A DNA stretch of 64,000 bases from Microbacterium sp. 1.5R (GTDB taxonomy: Bacteria; Actinomycetota; Actinomycetes; Actinomycetales; Microbacteriaceae), in NCBI RefSeq assembly GCF_001889265.1, contig NZ_CP018151.1, forward strand, positions 1 through 64,000, written 5' to 3'. Made by a program: the position numbers and the translations under genes. The first letter of the stretch is position 1; every line of letters starts with the position of its first letter. Below are positions 1 to 12,030 of the stretch, in pieces. The notes beneath the pieces were generated by a model. The model saw only the letters and a list, made by a program, of their open reading frames with translations, had not been told where the DNA came from and searched no databases.

Positions 1-1392
1 ATGTCATCACCTGCCCAGCCCGACGTTCCGATCTGGACCACGGTGCAGGAGCTCCTCGAGGCGGACGACCGAGTCACTCCTCAGCTCCAGGGATTCCTCA
101 GCCTCGCGGTTCCGGCCGGCGTGATGGCCGCCACCCTCTATCTCGAGGTCCCGAACGATCTCACCGCGGCACAGATCAACAAGAGGCTGCGGCTTCCGAT
201 CATGGAGGCCCTCTCCCACATCGGCGATGAGGTGACGTCGTACCGCGTGGTCGTGAATCATGAGCTCGCCGAGCAGCCGACGGCGCCCATCGCGGTCGCC
301 GATTACGGCCGCCAGGAGCAGATCCGCGTCGAATCCCCGATGGAGCAGCCGACGCAGCTGCGCCACGAGTCCCGCCTGAACCCGAAGTACACCTTCGACA
401 ACTTCGTCATCGGGCAGTCCAACCGGTTCGCCCATGCCGCTGCCGTCGCCGTCGCCGAAGCGCCGGCCAAGGCGTACAACCCGCTCTTCATCTACGGCGA
501 CTCGGGCCTCGGCAAGACGCACCTGCTGCACGCGATCGGCGACTACGCCCAATCCCTCTATGCAGGGGTCAAGGTCCGGTACGTCTCCAGCGAGGAGTTC
601 ACGAACGACTTCATCAACTCGATCGCGAACAACCGAGGTGCAGCCTTCCAGGCCCGCTACCGCGATGTGGACATCCTCCTGATCGACGACATCCAGTTCC
701 TACAGGGTCGCGCGGAGACCCAGGAGGCGTTCTTCCACACCTTCAACACGCTGCACGACCACAACAAGCAGGTCGTCATCACCAGCGACGTCGCGCCGAA
801 GCATCTCACCGGCTTCGAGGATCGCATGCGCAGTCGGTTCGAATGGGGCCTGATCACCGACGTGCAGGCGCCCGACCTCGAGACGCGCATCGCGATCCTC
901 CGCAAGAAGGCGCAGAGCGAGGCGCTTCATATTCCCGACGAGGTACTCGAGTACATCGCCACCGTGGTGTCGTCGAACATCCGTGAACTCGAGGGTGCGC
1001 TGATACGCGTCTCCGCATTCGCCAGCCTGAACCGTTCGGCCCTCGACATCTCGCTCGCCCAGACGGTGCTCCGCGACATCATCGACACGGCAGAGGACAA
1101 CATCATCTCGCCGACCGACATCATCACTGCGACCGCGCAGTACTTCAAGCTGACGGTCGACGACCTGTACGGCTCCAGCAGGTCTCAGCAGATCGCCACA
1201 TCGCGCCAGATCGCGATGTACCTGTGCCGCGAGCGGACGAGTCTGTCCCTGCCGAAGATCGGCCAGCTGTTCGGCAACCGCGATCACACCACCGTCATGT
1301 ACGCCTACAAGAAGATCAGCGAGCTCATGAAGGAGCGCCGTTCGATCTACAACCAGGTGACCGAGATCACCACGCAGCTCGGTCGACGCTGA
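1..1392 (+). CDS. dnaA: Chromosomal replication initiator DnaA
   Basis: This is the AAA+ initiator that binds DnaA boxes and opens oriC. The product is 463 aa and appears complete, beginning at the first base of the window. Domain I is at about residues 1-90, followed by a short linker and the AAA+ domain. Walker A is GDSGLGKT at 166-173 and Walker B is ILLIDD around 225-230. Near the C-terminus the domain IV signature GNRDHTTVMYAY is intact. The linker (domain II) is short compared with Streptomyces DnaA, as usual for Microbacteriaceae. The gene is followed by a hairpin terminator and then by the DnaA-box-rich oriC region. Its own promoter lies outside the window. Confidence 0.98.
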   Translation: MSSPAQPDVPIWTTVQELLEADDRVTPQLQGFLSLAVPAGVMAATLYLEVPNDLTAAQINKRLRLPIMEALSHIGDEVTSYRVVVNHELAEQPTAPIAVADYGRQEQIRVESPMEQPTQLRHESRLNPKYTFDNFVIGQSNRFAHAAAVAVAEAPAKAYNPLFIYGDSGLGKTHLLHAIGDYAQSLYAGVKVRYVSSEEFTNDFINSIANNRGAAFQARYRDVDILLIDDIQFLQGRAETQEAFFHTFNTLHDHNKQVVITSDVAPKHLTGFEDRMRSRFEWGLITDVQAPDLETRIAILRKKAQSEALHIPDEVLEYIATVVSSNIRELEGALIRVSAFASLNRSALDISLAQTVLRDIIDTAEDNIISPTDIITATAQYFKLTVDDLYGSSRSQQIATSRQIAMYLCRERTSLSLPKIGQLFGNRDHTTVMYAYKKISELMKERRSIYNQVTEITTQLGRR

Positions 1393-1410
1393 GTCCACGC
1401 CGCCTCGAAA

Positions 1411-1452
1411 AAGGGGGTCGTAGCTTCCGATAGGAGGCTGCGACCCCCTTTG
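1411..1452 (+). terminator. Hairpin terminator after dnaA
   Basis: The arms AAGGGGGTCGTAGC (1411-1424) and GCTGCGACCCCCTT (1437-1450) pair over 14 bases with one G-T wobble, and a short T run follows. The hairpin begins 18 bases after the dnaA stop codon and separates dnaA transcription from oriC. Confidence 0.85.
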
Positions 1453-1494
1453 CGTGCGTGTGAGCGGCATACGACGGAGCAGATCGATGCCAGT

Positions 1495-1740
1495 TTGCAC
1501 ATGTGGATAACTTGTGGATGACTCGCCTGCAGGTCGGGACGAATGTGTGTGAAACCGTCGAACCTGTGGATAACTGTGGGAGACCGTTCGACCCGACGGA
1601 TGCCGTCCACCCGCGGATTCCTCAGGGATTCCACAACTGACAACCGTGTAGTTCCCTACTCGCGTCTGCTTTCCACCGAGTTATCCACAGTATCCACAGG
1701 TGTTAACACCGTTAAGGAGTTAATTCAATTCAGGGGCGAT
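1495..1740. other. oriC: Chromosomal origin of replication (oriC)
   Basis: The 494-base dnaA-dnaN gap holds several DnaA boxes. TGTGGATAA occurs at 1502-1510 and 1565-1573, with TTATCCACA in the opposite sense at 1681-1689. Near matches are TTGTGGATG (1512-1520) and GTATCCACA (1690-1698). Just after them, 1700-1735 is locally AT-rich and contains GTTAAC (1702-1707), a candidate unwinding element. The placement and box density match actinobacterial origins. The remaining stretch to dnaN (1741-1886) contains a possible -10 box TAGCAT at 1818-1823 that could serve dnaN. Confidence 0.9.
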
Positions 1741-1886
1741 CCGATCACCAGAGGGTGGGGAAAGTCCGACAGGCCCGAGCTTTGATCCGGTCGTAGGGAT
1801 ACTCCCGAGTTGGGGGCTAGCATGGGAAGCCCTGCACTGGCAGGACCGATGACGACACGTCTCAGAACGACGACAAGGGAGCACCC

Positions 1887-3029
1887 GTGAGGTTTCAGGT
1901 CAACCGCGATGTCTTCAGCGAGGCCGTGTCGTTCGTGGTCAAGCTGCTTCCGCAGCGCAACCCGCAGCCCATCCTCGCCGGAGTCCTGATCGAGGCAGAC
2001 GGCTCCGGTCTCACGCTCTCGGCGTTCGACTACGAGGCATCCGCGCGCACGACCATCGAAGCCACCGTCGACACACCGGGCACGATCCTGGTGCACGGTC
2101 GACTGCTCTCCGACATCGCCAGCCGCCTTCCCAACGCGCCGATCGAGATCGCCGTAGAGGACGACGGCAGCATCACGGTCACCTGCGGCTCGGCGCGGTT
2201 CACCCTCGCAGCCATGCCGGTCGAGGAATATCCGTCGATCCCCGAGGTGTCCGGTTCCTCCGGCGTCGTGCCCGCCGACGATTTCGGCACCGCGATCAGC
2301 CAGGTGGGTTTCGCCGCCTCGCGCGACGACGTCACCCCGGTCCTGACCGGAGTGCAGCTCGAGGTCTCCGGTCAGACGCTCAGCCTCGTGGCCACCGACC
2401 GCTACCGCGTCTCGCTCCGCGACGTGCCGTGGGACGGCGAAGCGGTCGAAGCCAGCGCACTGGTGCCCGCACGCACTCTTCTCGAGGTCGGAAAGACCTT
2501 CGGTCATGCAGGCACCATCCAGATCGCGTTCTCGGGAGCGGGCGACCGCGAGATCATCGCGTTCACGGCCGGCAACAAGACGGTCACCTCGCTGCTGATC
2601 AAGGGAAACTTCCCTCCGGTCCGCCGTCTCTTCCCGGAGCAGACCGAGCACTATGCGGTCGTGAACACCGCAGACCTCGTCGAGGCCGTGCGCCGTGTGT
2701 CGCTCGTGCTCGACCGAGCAGCTCCGCTGCGCTTCACGTTCACGTCCGACAGCGTGACGATGGATGCGTCGGGCAGTGAGCATGCGCGTGCATCCGAGTC
2801 CGTCGACGCGATCCTCTCGGGTGGCGACGACGTCACGCTCGGCCTCAACCCGCAGTACCTCATCGAGGCGCTCGGCGCGGTCAAGAGCGAGTTCGTCCGC
2901 GTCACCTTCACGTCGAGCGACAACGCGAACAAGCTCAGCCCCGTGCTGATCACGAGCCAGACCTCGGTCGACCAGGCCGGTCTGGATTCGTTCAAGTACC
3001 TGCTGCAGCCGAACCTGCTGCTTCGCTGA
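1887..3029 (+). CDS. dnaN: DNA polymerase III sliding clamp (beta subunit)
   Basis: This is the 380-aa processivity clamp, which encircles DNA as a dimer and tethers the replicative polymerase. It has the usual three repeated clamp domains and begins MRFQVNRDVFSEAV, as in other actinobacterial DnaN proteins. The start is GTG at 1887, preceded by an AAGGGA ribosome-binding site at 1875-1880. It lies between oriC and recF in the standard origin order. Confidence 0.97.
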   Translation: MRFQVNRDVFSEAVSFVVKLLPQRNPQPILAGVLIEADGSGLTLSAFDYEASARTTIEATVDTPGTILVHGRLLSDIASRLPNAPIEIAVEDDGSITVTCGSARFTLAAMPVEEYPSIPEVSGSSGVVPADDFGTAISQVGFAASRDDVTPVLTGVQLEVSGQTLSLVATDRYRVSLRDVPWDGEAVEASALVPARTLLEVGKTFGHAGTIQIAFSGAGDREIIAFTAGNKTVTSLLIKGNFPPVRRLFPEQTEHYAVVNTADLVEAVRRVSLVLDRAAPLRFTFTSDSVTMDASGSEHARASESVDAILSGGDDVTLGLNPQYLIEALGAVKSEFVRVTFTSSDNANKLSPVLITSQTSVDQAGLDSFKYLLQPNLLLR

Positions 3030-3092
3030 TCCTGCGACGGGCGCGCTCCGCGCGGCGACGGCAGTGTCAGAGCCCGAAGGTAGGCTGACAGC

Positions 3093-4253
3093 GTGATTGT
3101 GGAACACCTGAGCCTGGTTGACTTCCGCAATTACGCGACCGCGGATCTCGCTCTGCACAAGGGTCCCAACGTCCTCGTCGGGCGCAACGGCCAGGGCAAG
3201 ACCAACCTTGCAGAGGCTGTCGTCTTCCTCGCCACTCTCGGTTCGCACCGCGTCTCGTCGGATGCGCCGATGGTGCGCGAAGGTCAGGACTTCGCGATCA
3301 TCCGCGCTCGCCTCTCCCACGGCGAACGCAAGGTGCTCATCGAGGTCCAGCTCAACAAGCAGGGTTCGAACAAGGCGCGGATCAACGGCTCCCCCTCGAA
3401 GACCAATGAGCTGCCTCGCTACGCCCATGTGGTGCTCTTCGCTCCCGAGGATCTGCAGATCGTCCGCGGCGACCCCTCGTCTCGGCGTCGTTTCGTCGAC
3501 CAGCTGCTGATCCAGCGCACGCCCCGCATGTCTTCGGTCCTCGCCGACTACGACCGGGTGCTCAAGCAACGCAATGCGCTTCTGAAGTCGGCCAGGGCGC
3601 GCGGCATCAAGGGCGAGGCCCTGAGCACCCTCGATGTGTGGGACGACAAGCTGGTCTCCCTCGGTGCCGAGATCATCACCGCGCGACAGCGTCTCGCCGC
3701 AGATCTCCAGCAGCCGGTGGCCGAGGCGTACGCGGCGATCGCGGGCGAAGATCATCGCCCGCAGCTCGAGTGGGCTCTGTCGGTGCGCGGAGCGGATCCC
3801 GAAGAGGGTGTCGACGCGCCGGCCGAGACCTCCGGAGACATCGCCGAGATGTTCCACGCCGCACTTCTCGCGAAACGGTCGAACGAGCTCGACCGCGGTC
3901 TCACTCTCACCGGCCCTCATCGCGACGACCTCGTGCTGCGCGTTCGTGGCCTTCCGGTGAAGGGGTATGCGTCCCACGGGGAATCCTGGTCGGTGGCCCT
4001 CGCGCTGCGCCTCGCTTCCGCCGAGCTGCTGCGCAGCGAGTCTCCTGCCGGCGATCCCGTCCTCATTCTCGACGATGTGTTCGCCGAACTCGACGCCGAT
4101 CGCCGTCAGCGGCTGGCCGCTCTCACCGCGGGCTATGAGCAGGTGGTCGTGACGGCAGCCGTGGAGGAGGATATCCCCGAAGTGCTCCATGCCCACGTGG
4201 TGCGGATCTCGGCGGGAACGATCAGTGATGAGAGGGAGGTGGCAGATGAGTGA
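3093..4253 (+). CDS. recF: DNA replication/repair ATPase RecF
   Basis: RecF is an SMC-like ATPase that loads RecA at single-strand gaps. The product is 386 aa. Walker A is GRNGQGKT at 30-37, and a Walker B/signature region (LILDDVFAELD) lies near the C-terminus. The GTG start at 3093 sits exactly six bases after a TAGGCT box (3081-3086) and has no good Shine-Dalgarno, so it is probably translated from a leaderless transcript of its own as well as by read-through from dnaN. Its last codons overlap the start of dciA. Confidence 0.96.
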   Translation: MIVEHLSLVDFRNYATADLALHKGPNVLVGRNGQGKTNLAEAVVFLATLGSHRVSSDAPMVREGQDFAIIRARLSHGERKVLIEVQLNKQGSNKARINGSPSKTNELPRYAHVVLFAPEDLQIVRGDPSSRRRFVDQLLIQRTPRMSSVLADYDRVLKQRNALLKSARARGIKGEALSTLDVWDDKLVSLGAEIITARQRLAADLQQPVAEAYAAIAGEDHRPQLEWALSVRGADPEEGVDAPAETSGDIAEMFHAALLAKRSNELDRGLTLTGPHRDDLVLRVRGLPVKGYASHGESWSVALALRLASAELLRSESPAGDPVLILDDVFAELDADRRQRLAALTAGYEQVVVTAAVEEDIPEVLHAHVVRISAGTISDEREVADE

Positions 4254-4749
4254 GATCGCACCCGATCCGGCATCCGAGACTCCCGAGACCGTCGCGACCT
4301 ATCTGCGCCTGCGCGGACTCGCCCCGAGTTCGAAGACGTGGAAGCGCAAGCGACGCATCGTCACCGACGACGACAACGCGCCGTTCACGCCCGGCCGCGA
4401 CCCCGGACCGCTCGGAGCCGTGCTCGACAAGCTGACCCGGGACTCCGGCTGGCAGAAGACTCTCGCCCGTGAGGACCTGGTCAGGCAGTGGTCCGACCTC
4501 GCAGGCACGGACACCGCCAAGCACTCCGAACCCGTCTCCCTCGAGCGCGGTGTGCTCACGGTGAAGTGCGACTCGACCGCCTGGGCGAAGAACCTGCAGT
4601 ACATGCGGGGAACGATCCTGACGGAGATCGGCCGACGGTATCCGGACGCGGGTGTCGAGAACCTCCGCTTCATCGGACCGGACGTACCCTCCTGGAAATG
4701 GGGTCCCAGAGTCGTTCCAGGACGGGGCCCGCGCGATACCTACGGGTAG
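4246..4749 (+). CDS. dciA: DUF721/DciA-family replicative helicase loader
   Basis: The product is 167 aa with a DUF721 core in its C-terminal two thirds (GWQKTLAREDLVRQWSDLAG onward). The family includes DciA, which promotes loading of the replicative helicase in bacteria lacking DnaC or DnaI. The ATG at 4246 overlaps the last eight bases of recF and has a strong AGGGAGGT site at 4233-4240. This decides the start over an in-frame ATG 57 bases upstream inside recF. The N-terminal 60 residues are basic and variable. The position between recF and gyrB is the conserved actinobacterial one. Confidence 0.88.
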   Translation: MSEIAPDPASETPETVATYLRLRGLAPSSKTWKRKRRIVTDDDNAPFTPGRDPGPLGAVLDKLTRDSGWQKTLAREDLVRQWSDLAGTDTAKHSEPVSLERGVLTVKCDSTAWAKNLQYMRGTILTEIGRRYPDAGVENLRFIGPDVPSWKWGPRVVPGRGPRDTYG

Positions 4750-4825
4750 GACACCACGGATGGGGTCTGAAACGCTCAGAGGGCCACACGCGGCCGCTGA
4801 GCCGCATCTCGCCACGAAAAGCCGC

Positions 4826-4840
4826 TAGACTGGGGATTCG
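4826..4840 (+). promoter_or_regulatory. Likely -10 box for gyrBA
   Basis: A TAGACT hexamer at 4826-4831 lies 36 bases upstream of the gyrB start in the 118-base gap after dciA and would place transcription start near 4838-4840. No clear -35 hexamer is visible. A separate promoter would let the gyrase genes respond to supercoiling independently of dnaN-recF. Confidence 0.5.
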
Positions 4841-4843
4841 TGA

Positions 4844-6937
<2,094 letters not shown>

Positions 6938-6988
6938 CGCGTCCCGCGCCTGCATTCGTTCCCATAACGACCGGAATCGACAACACAC

Positions 6989-9550
6989 ATGACTGACGAA
7001 GTACGCCCCGAGCCGGCACACGACCACGGCAAGATCGACCAGGTCGACCTGCAGTCCGAGATGCAGCGCAGCTATCTCGACTACGCGATGGCCGTGATCG
7101 TCGGCCGTGCGCTGCCCGACGTGCGCGATGGACTCAAGCCCGTCCACCGACGCGTGATCTACGGCATGTACGACGGCGGATTCCGCCCCGACAAGTCCTT
7201 CTCGAAGTGCGCTCGCGTGGTCGGCGAGGTCATGGGTCAGTACCACCCGCACGGTGACTCGGCGATCTACGACGCCCTCGTGCGTCTCGTGCAGCCCTGG
7301 TCGCTGCGCTACCCGCTGGCCCTCGGCCAGGGCAACTTCGGGTCTCCCGGCAACATGGGTGCCGCGGCGCCCCGGTACACCGAGACCAAGATGGCCCCCC
7401 TCGCGCTCGAGATGGTTCGGGACATCGAAGAGGACACGGTCGACTTCACCGACAACTACGACGGCCAGACTCAGGAGCCGACGGTTCTTCCGGCCCGCTT
7501 CCCGAACCTCCTCGTCAACGGGTCGGTGGGTATCGCGGTCGGCATGGCCACCAACATCCCTCCGCACAACCTGCGCGAGGTGTCTTCCGCCGCCCTCTGG
7601 GCGCTCGACAACCCCGGCCTCCCCCGCGAAGAGCTGCTCGAGGGTCTCATCCAGCGGATCCCCGGCCCCGACTTCCCCACCGGCGCGCAGATCCTCGGCA
7701 CCAAGGGCGTGCACGAGGCGTACCGCACGGGTCGCGGCTCGATCACCATGCGCGCGGTCGTCAACGTCGAGGAGATCCAGGGCCGCACGTGCCTCGTGAT
7801 CACCGAGCTGCCGTACCAGGTGAACCCCGACAACGTCGCGGTGAAGATCGGCGACCTCGCCCGTGACGGCAAGATCACCGGCATCGCCGACATCCGCGAC
7901 GAGTCGTCCGACCGCACGGGTCAGCGTCTCGTGGTCGTGCTCAAGCGCGATGCGGTCGCGAAGGTCGTGCTCAACAACCTGTACAAGCACACGCAGCTGC
8001 AGGAGAACTTCGGCGCGAACATGCTCGCGATCGTCGACGGCGTGCCGCGCACGCTCGCGATCGACGGATTCGTGACCCACTGGATCACGCACCAGCTCGA
8101 AGTGATCGTCCGACGCACGCGCTTCCGTCTCGCCAAGGCAGAGGCTCGCATGCACATCCTGCGCGCCTACCTCAAGGCGCTCGACGCTCTCGACGAGGTC
8201 ATCGCTCTCATCCGTCGATCGCAGACCACGCAGGATGCGAACGAGGGACTGCAGAAGCTCCTCGACATCGACGACATCCAGGCCCAGGCCATCCTCGACA
8301 TGCAGCTGCGCCGACTGGCCGCCCTCGAGCGTCAGAAGATCCTCGACGAGGCCTCGGAGCTCGAGCGGCTGATCGGCGAGTACCAGGCGATCCTCGTCGA
8401 CGAGTCGCTGCAGCGCGACATCATCCGCGAAGAGCTCACCGGCATCGTCGAGCGCTTCGGAGACGACCGTCGCACGCACATCCTGCACGGCTTCGACGGC
8501 GACGTCTCGATGGAAGACCTCATCGCCGAAGAGGAGATGGTCGTCACCATCACCCGCGCCGGCTACATCAAGCGCACGCGCAGCGACAACTACCGGTCGC
8601 AGCACCGCGGCGGCAAGGGCATCAAGGGCGCCCAGCTGCGGGCCGACGACATCGTCGAGCACTTCTTCGTGACGACGACGCACCACTGGCTGCTGTTCTT
8701 CACCGACAAGGGTCGCGTCTATCGTTCGAAGACCTACGAGGTTCCCGAGGCCGGCCGCGATGCGAAGGGAACGCACGTCGCGAACCTCCTCGCCCTGCAG
8801 CCCGACGAGAACATCGCGCAGGTGCTCGACATCCGCGACTACGGGGTCGCCGACTATCTCGTTCTCGCGACGCGCGACGGTCTGGTCAAGAAGACGCGTC
8901 TCGACGCGTACGACACCAACCGCCAGGGCGGCGTCATCGCGATCCGCCTGAATGACGAGGACGAGCTGGTCTCGGCTCTCATGGTGAACGCTGAGGATGA
9001 CATCCTGCTCATCAGCCGCCGTGGCATGTCCGTCCGGTTCAGTGCGACCGATGATGCGCTGCGACCGATGGGACGCGCGACCGCCGGCGTGAAGGGCATG
9101 AAGTTCCGTGAGGGCGACAGCCTGCTGTCGGCATCCGTCGCCGCCCTCGGCCAGTTCGTGTTCGTGGTGACCGACGGCGGCTATGCGAAGCGCACCGCCA
9201 TCGAGGAATACCGCGTCCAGGGACGTGGTGGATTCGGCATCAAGGTCGCCAAGCTCAACGACGATCGGGGCACTCTCGCGGGTGGTCTGATGGTCTCCTC
9301 CGACGACGAGGTCCTTGTGGTTCTGTCCAGCGGCAAGGTGGTACGCTCTGCCGTGGCCGAGGTGCCCGCGAAGGGCCGAGACACCATGGGAGTGGTGTTC
9401 GCACGGACGACGGAAGCCGACCGGATCCTCGCCATCGCCCGCAACGGTGAGCGGGGCCTCACCGAAGAAGACGAATCGGATGAGGCTGCGGTGGACTCCG
9501 AGTCCACGGCCCCCGAGACGAACGAGAACCCTGAGGAAGCAGACGCATGA
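6989..9550 (+). CDS. gyrA: DNA gyrase subunit A
   Basis: This is the DNA-cleaving subunit of gyrase, 853 aa. The catalytic tyrosine is Y130 in APRYTETKM. The quinolone-resistance-determining segment [14 protein letters not shown] carries Ser91 and Asp95, the susceptible-type residues (E. coli S83/D87 equivalents). The C-terminal beta-pinwheel repeats include the GyrA box [10 protein letters not shown] at about residues 530-545. The protein ends in an acidic tail. Its stop codon overlaps the start of the next gene (ATGA), so the two are coupled. Confidence 0.98.
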   Translation: MTDEVRPEPAHDHGKIDQVDLQSEMQRSYLDYAMAVIVGRALPDVRDGLKPVHRRVIYGMYDGGFRPDKSFSKCARVVGEVMGQYHPHGDSAIYDALVRLVQPWSLRYPLALGQGNFGSPGNMGAAAPRYTETKMAPLALEMVRDIEEDTVDFTDNYDGQTQEPTVLPARFPNLLVNGSVGIAVGMATNIPPHNLREVSSAALWALDNPGLPREELLEGLIQRIPGPDFPTGAQILGTKGVHEAYRTGRGSITMRAVVNVEEIQGRTCLVITELPYQVNPDNVAVKIGDLARDGKITGIADIRDESSDRTGQRLVVVLKRDAVAKVVLNNLYKHTQLQENFGANMLAIVDGVPRTLAIDGFVTHWITHQLEVIVRRTRFRLAKAEARMHILRAYLKALDALDEVIALIRRSQTTQDANEGLQKLLDIDDIQAQAILDMQLRRLAALERQKILDEASELERLIGEYQAILVDESLQRDIIREELTGIVERFGDDRRTHILHGFDGDVSMEDLIAEEEMVVTITRAGYIKRTRSDNYRSQHRGGKGIKGAQLRADDIVEHFFVTTTHHWLLFFTDKGRVYRSKTYEVPEAGRDAKGTHVANLLALQPDENIAQVLDIRDYGVADYLVLATRDGLVKKTRLDAYDTNRQGGVIAIRLNDEDELVSALMVNAEDDILLISRRGMSVRFSATDDALRPMGRATAGVKGMKFREGDSLLSASVAALGQFVFVVTDGGYAKRTAIEEYRVQGRGGFGIKVAKLNDDRGTLAGGLMVSSDDEVLVVLSSGKVVRSAVAEVPAKGRDTMGVVFARTTEADRILAIARNGERGLTEEDESDEAAVDSESTAPETNENPEEADA

Positions 9551-9951
9551 GCACAGTAGCCGACAAGCTGGCGAAGAAGTCCACGCGCAAGACCGGTGGC
9601 AAGCAGGTGCGCCTGCGCCTCGTCTACGTGGATTTCTGGTCGGCCGTGAAGCTGTCGTTCCTGGGCGCTGTGGCGCTCGCGATCGTGACGATGGTGTCGT
9701 TCTTCCTGATCTTCCTCGTGCTGCAGGCGACCGGCATCCTCACGCAGGCGGATGAGTTCATCGGAACCATCACCGACAACTCCGTGCGGATCTCCGAGGT
9801 CGCCGGCCTGCCGCAGGTGATGGCATTCGCCGCGGTGGTCTCGATCCTCAACCTCATCGTGTTCACGGTGCTGGGTGCGGTCATCGCCGGGATCTACAAC
9901 GTCGCCGTGAAGGTGACCGGCGGACTGCTGGTCGGGTTCATGTCGAACTGA
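9547..9951 (+). CDS. DUF3566 membrane protein
   Basis: The product is 134 aa: a basic N-terminus, then two strong transmembrane segments (about residues 35-60 and 90-125) separated by a short extracellular loop. This is the conserved DUF3566 protein found next to gyrA across Actinobacteria, and its function is unknown to me. The ATG overlaps the gyrA stop by four bases, so it is probably made by translational coupling. The constant association with gyrase may be only positional. Confidence 0.85.
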   Translation: MSTVADKLAKKSTRKTGGKQVRLRLVYVDFWSAVKLSFLGAVALAIVTMVSFFLIFLVLQATGILTQADEFIGTITDNSVRISEVAGLPQVMAFAAVVSILNLIVFTVLGAVIAGIYNVAVKVTGGLLVGFMSN

Positions 9952-9963
9952 TCGTCAGGATTC

Positions 9964-10005
9964 GAGGAGGGGCGGATGCGAACAGCATCCGCCCCTCCTC
10001 TGTTC
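9964..10005 (+). terminator. Terminator after gyrA-DUF3566
   Basis: A perfect 16-bp hairpin has arms at 9964-9979 and 9985-10000 (GAGGAGGGGCGGATGC and its complement) and a five-base loop. It begins 13 bases after the DUF3566 stop, with only a weak T-rich tail. Confidence 0.8.
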
Positions 10006-10087
10006 TCCGACGGAGTAGGGAAAACCCGAACCCGGGTCTCCGGTTGCCTCGGTGTCGGCCGGATCGGGGCCGCCGTACCTTTGAACC

Positions 10088-11356
10088 ATGACGACACACA
10101 CTGCCATGCCACCACCGGCGACGGCCACGAAGCCGCCGTTGCGCATCGTGCTCTCTATCCTGCATCTCGCGGGAATCGGAGTCATCGGTGGCTTCATCTT
10201 CGCGACTCTTTCCGGACTCCTCGGCACCGGCCTCGGCCTGCTCTTCGCGGCGGGCGTCGGCATCGTGCTGCTCGTCGGGCTCGTGTACGCCCTGTTCGGC
10301 GTCGGCTGGTTCGAGGTCGCGCGAGTCAGCGCTCTCTACAGGTCGCCCATCACGCCGCTCAGATGGCGCCCTCGGGATCGCCCCGGGTTCGCGGGCTGGC
10401 TCCGCTCGCTCGGCCGCCAGGCCATCGACGGCCGCATGTGGAGGGTCCTCGCGAACTTCGCGATCACCGCCGTTCTCGGCTGGATCGTGCTGCGGCTCGC
10501 CTTCGGCCTCGTCTGGTCGATCGCCATCTCGTTCGCTCCTCTCACGGGAACGGATGCCGTGATGGGTCCGTTCGGCGGGGGCGGCATCGACCCCGCGTGG
10601 GCACCGCTCATCGGGATCCTCGGAGTCGCCGCGTGCCTCGCCGGAATGATCGGACTGGCGCTCCTCAACCGCGTGCTCTCACTCGCCATCGTCGTTCGCA
10701 GCCGCGAGGCCGAGCTCACCGAGCGAGTGCGCACCAGCACTGCTCAGCGTGAGGGCGCTGTACGTGCCGCGGATGTCGAACGCACACGTATCGAGCGTGA
10801 CCTGCACGACGGCGTCCAACCGCGACTCGTATCGGTGGGCATGACCCTGGGGCTCGCCCAGCAGAAGATCGACAACGACCCGGATGCCGCGAAGGAGCTG
10901 ATCGCCGAGGCGCACACTTCGACCAAGGCCGCGATCACCGAGCTGCGTCAGCTGGCCCGTGGCATCCATGCATCGGTCCTCGACGACCGGGGCCTGGACG
11001 CGGCGCTGTCCGCCCTCGCCGGCCGCTCGCACATCCCCGTCCATCTCGATGTGCGCATGGACGGCCGCTGCAGCCGTGAGGCCGAAGCCGCGGTCTACTT
11101 CTCGATCGCCGAGTCGCTCACCAACGCCGCGAAGCATTCGCGGGCCAGCGAGGCACGTGTCACTGTCCGCCTCCGCGACGCAGGGGTTCTCTGGGCCCGC
11201 GTCGAGGACAACGGCATGGGCGGCGCCCAGGTGCAGCCCGGCGGAGGCCTCGACGGCATCGCGAATCGCATCCTCGCAGCGGGCGGAACCTTCCGCCTCG
11301 AGAGCCCCGTCGGCGGACCGACCAGCCTGGAGGTGAACGTGCCATGCGCATCCTGA
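10088..11356 (+). CDS. Membrane sensor histidine kinase (NarL-type)
   Basis: The product is 422 aa. The N-terminal half has about four transmembrane segments (roughly 20-40, 45-70, 122-150, 172-200) arranged like the sensor domain of actinobacterial NarL-type kinases. The HisKA_3 dimerisation segment follows, with phospho-acceptor His240 in ERDLHDGVQ. The C-terminal HATPase domain has an N box (ESLTNAAKHS) and a G box (GGGLDGIANRI). The ATG lies six bases after TACCTT (10076-10081), so the mRNA is probably leaderless. Its last 13 bases overlap the response regulator. The signal is unknown. Confidence 0.9.
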   Translation: MTTHTAMPPPATATKPPLRIVLSILHLAGIGVIGGFIFATLSGLLGTGLGLLFAAGVGIVLLVGLVYALFGVGWFEVARVSALYRSPITPLRWRPRDRPGFAGWLRSLGRQAIDGRMWRVLANFAITAVLGWIVLRLAFGLVWSIAISFAPLTGTDAVMGPFGGGGIDPAWAPLIGILGVAACLAGMIGLALLNRVLSLAIVVRSREAELTERVRTSTAQREGAVRAADVERTRIERDLHDGVQPRLVSVGMTLGLAQQKIDNDPDAAKELIAEAHTSTKAAITELRQLARGIHASVLDDRGLDAALSALAGRSHIPVHLDVRMDGRCSREAEAAVYFSIAESLTNAAKHSRASEARVTVRLRDAGVLWARVEDNGMGGAQVQPGGGLDGIANRILAAGGTFRLESPVGGPTSLEVNVPCAS

Positions 11357-12030
11357 TCTGCGAGGACTCCGTCCTGCTGCGCGAGGGGCTCGTGCGACTG
11401 CTCGAGGACGCCGGACACAGTGTGGTCGCGGCTCTTCCCGACACCAGCGGGCTCAGCGAGGCCGTCATCGAGACGGACCCCGAGCTGTGCATCCTCGACG
11501 TACGGCTCCCCCCGACCTTCACCGACGAGGGCATCCGCGCGGCCCTCGGACTTCGGGACACCAATCCCGCGCTTCCGCTGCTCGTGCTCTCTCAGTACGT
11601 CGAGGAGCGGTACGCGTCGGACCTCATCGCCGCACAGGGCGGGCCTCTGGGCTATCTGCTCAAGGACAGGGTCGCCGACGTCTCTGAGTTCCTCGCCTCC
11701 GTGCAGCGGATCTCCGAGGGTGCCACCGTGCTCGACCCCGAGGTGGTGGCTCAGCTGCTCACCCGCCGCAACCGCGACGACCGGATGCAGCGTCTCACCG
11801 AGCGCGAACGGACCGTGCTCGCACTGATCGCCGAGGGCAAGTCGAACCAGGCCATCGCCGGTCTGCTCTTCCTCTCGGAGGCGAGCGTCGAGAAGCACAT
11901 CACCGCGATCTTCCAGAAGCTGGGCTTCGAACAGGGCGAGTCGGGCAACCGACGCGTGCTGGCGGCCCTGGCACACATCGAGAACACGGGCGGCTCGACG
12001 CCGACCGGACAGACAGGACTGGGACGATGA
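11344..12030 (+). CDS. LuxR/NarL-family response regulator
   Basis: The product is 228 aa. The receiver domain (1-120) has the acidic pair E7-D8, phospho-acceptor Asp52 in CILDVRLPP and a conserved lysine in LLKD. The GerE-type helix-turn-helix spans about 150-215 (LTERERTVLALIAEGKSNQAIAGLL). It starts inside the kinase gene and ends overlapping the next gene by four bases, so the three genes form a tight operon. The presumed partner is the upstream kinase. Confidence 0.93.
   Translation: MRILICEDSVLLREGLVRLLEDAGHSVVAALPDTSGLSEAVIETDPELCILDVRLPPTFTDEGIRAALGLRDTNPALPLLVLSQYVEERYASDLIAAQGGPLGYLLKDRVADVSEFLASVQRISEGATVLDPEVVAQLLTRRNRDDRMQRLTERERTVLALIAEGKSNQAIAGLLFLSEASVEKHITAIFQKLGFEQGESGNRRVLAALAHIENTGGSTPTGQTGLGR

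Noticed and set aside
1725..4196. Long minus-strand open frame opposite dnaN and recF
   Set aside because: Same reason: a shadow of high G+C codon use, no RBS or promoter, no recognisable domain.
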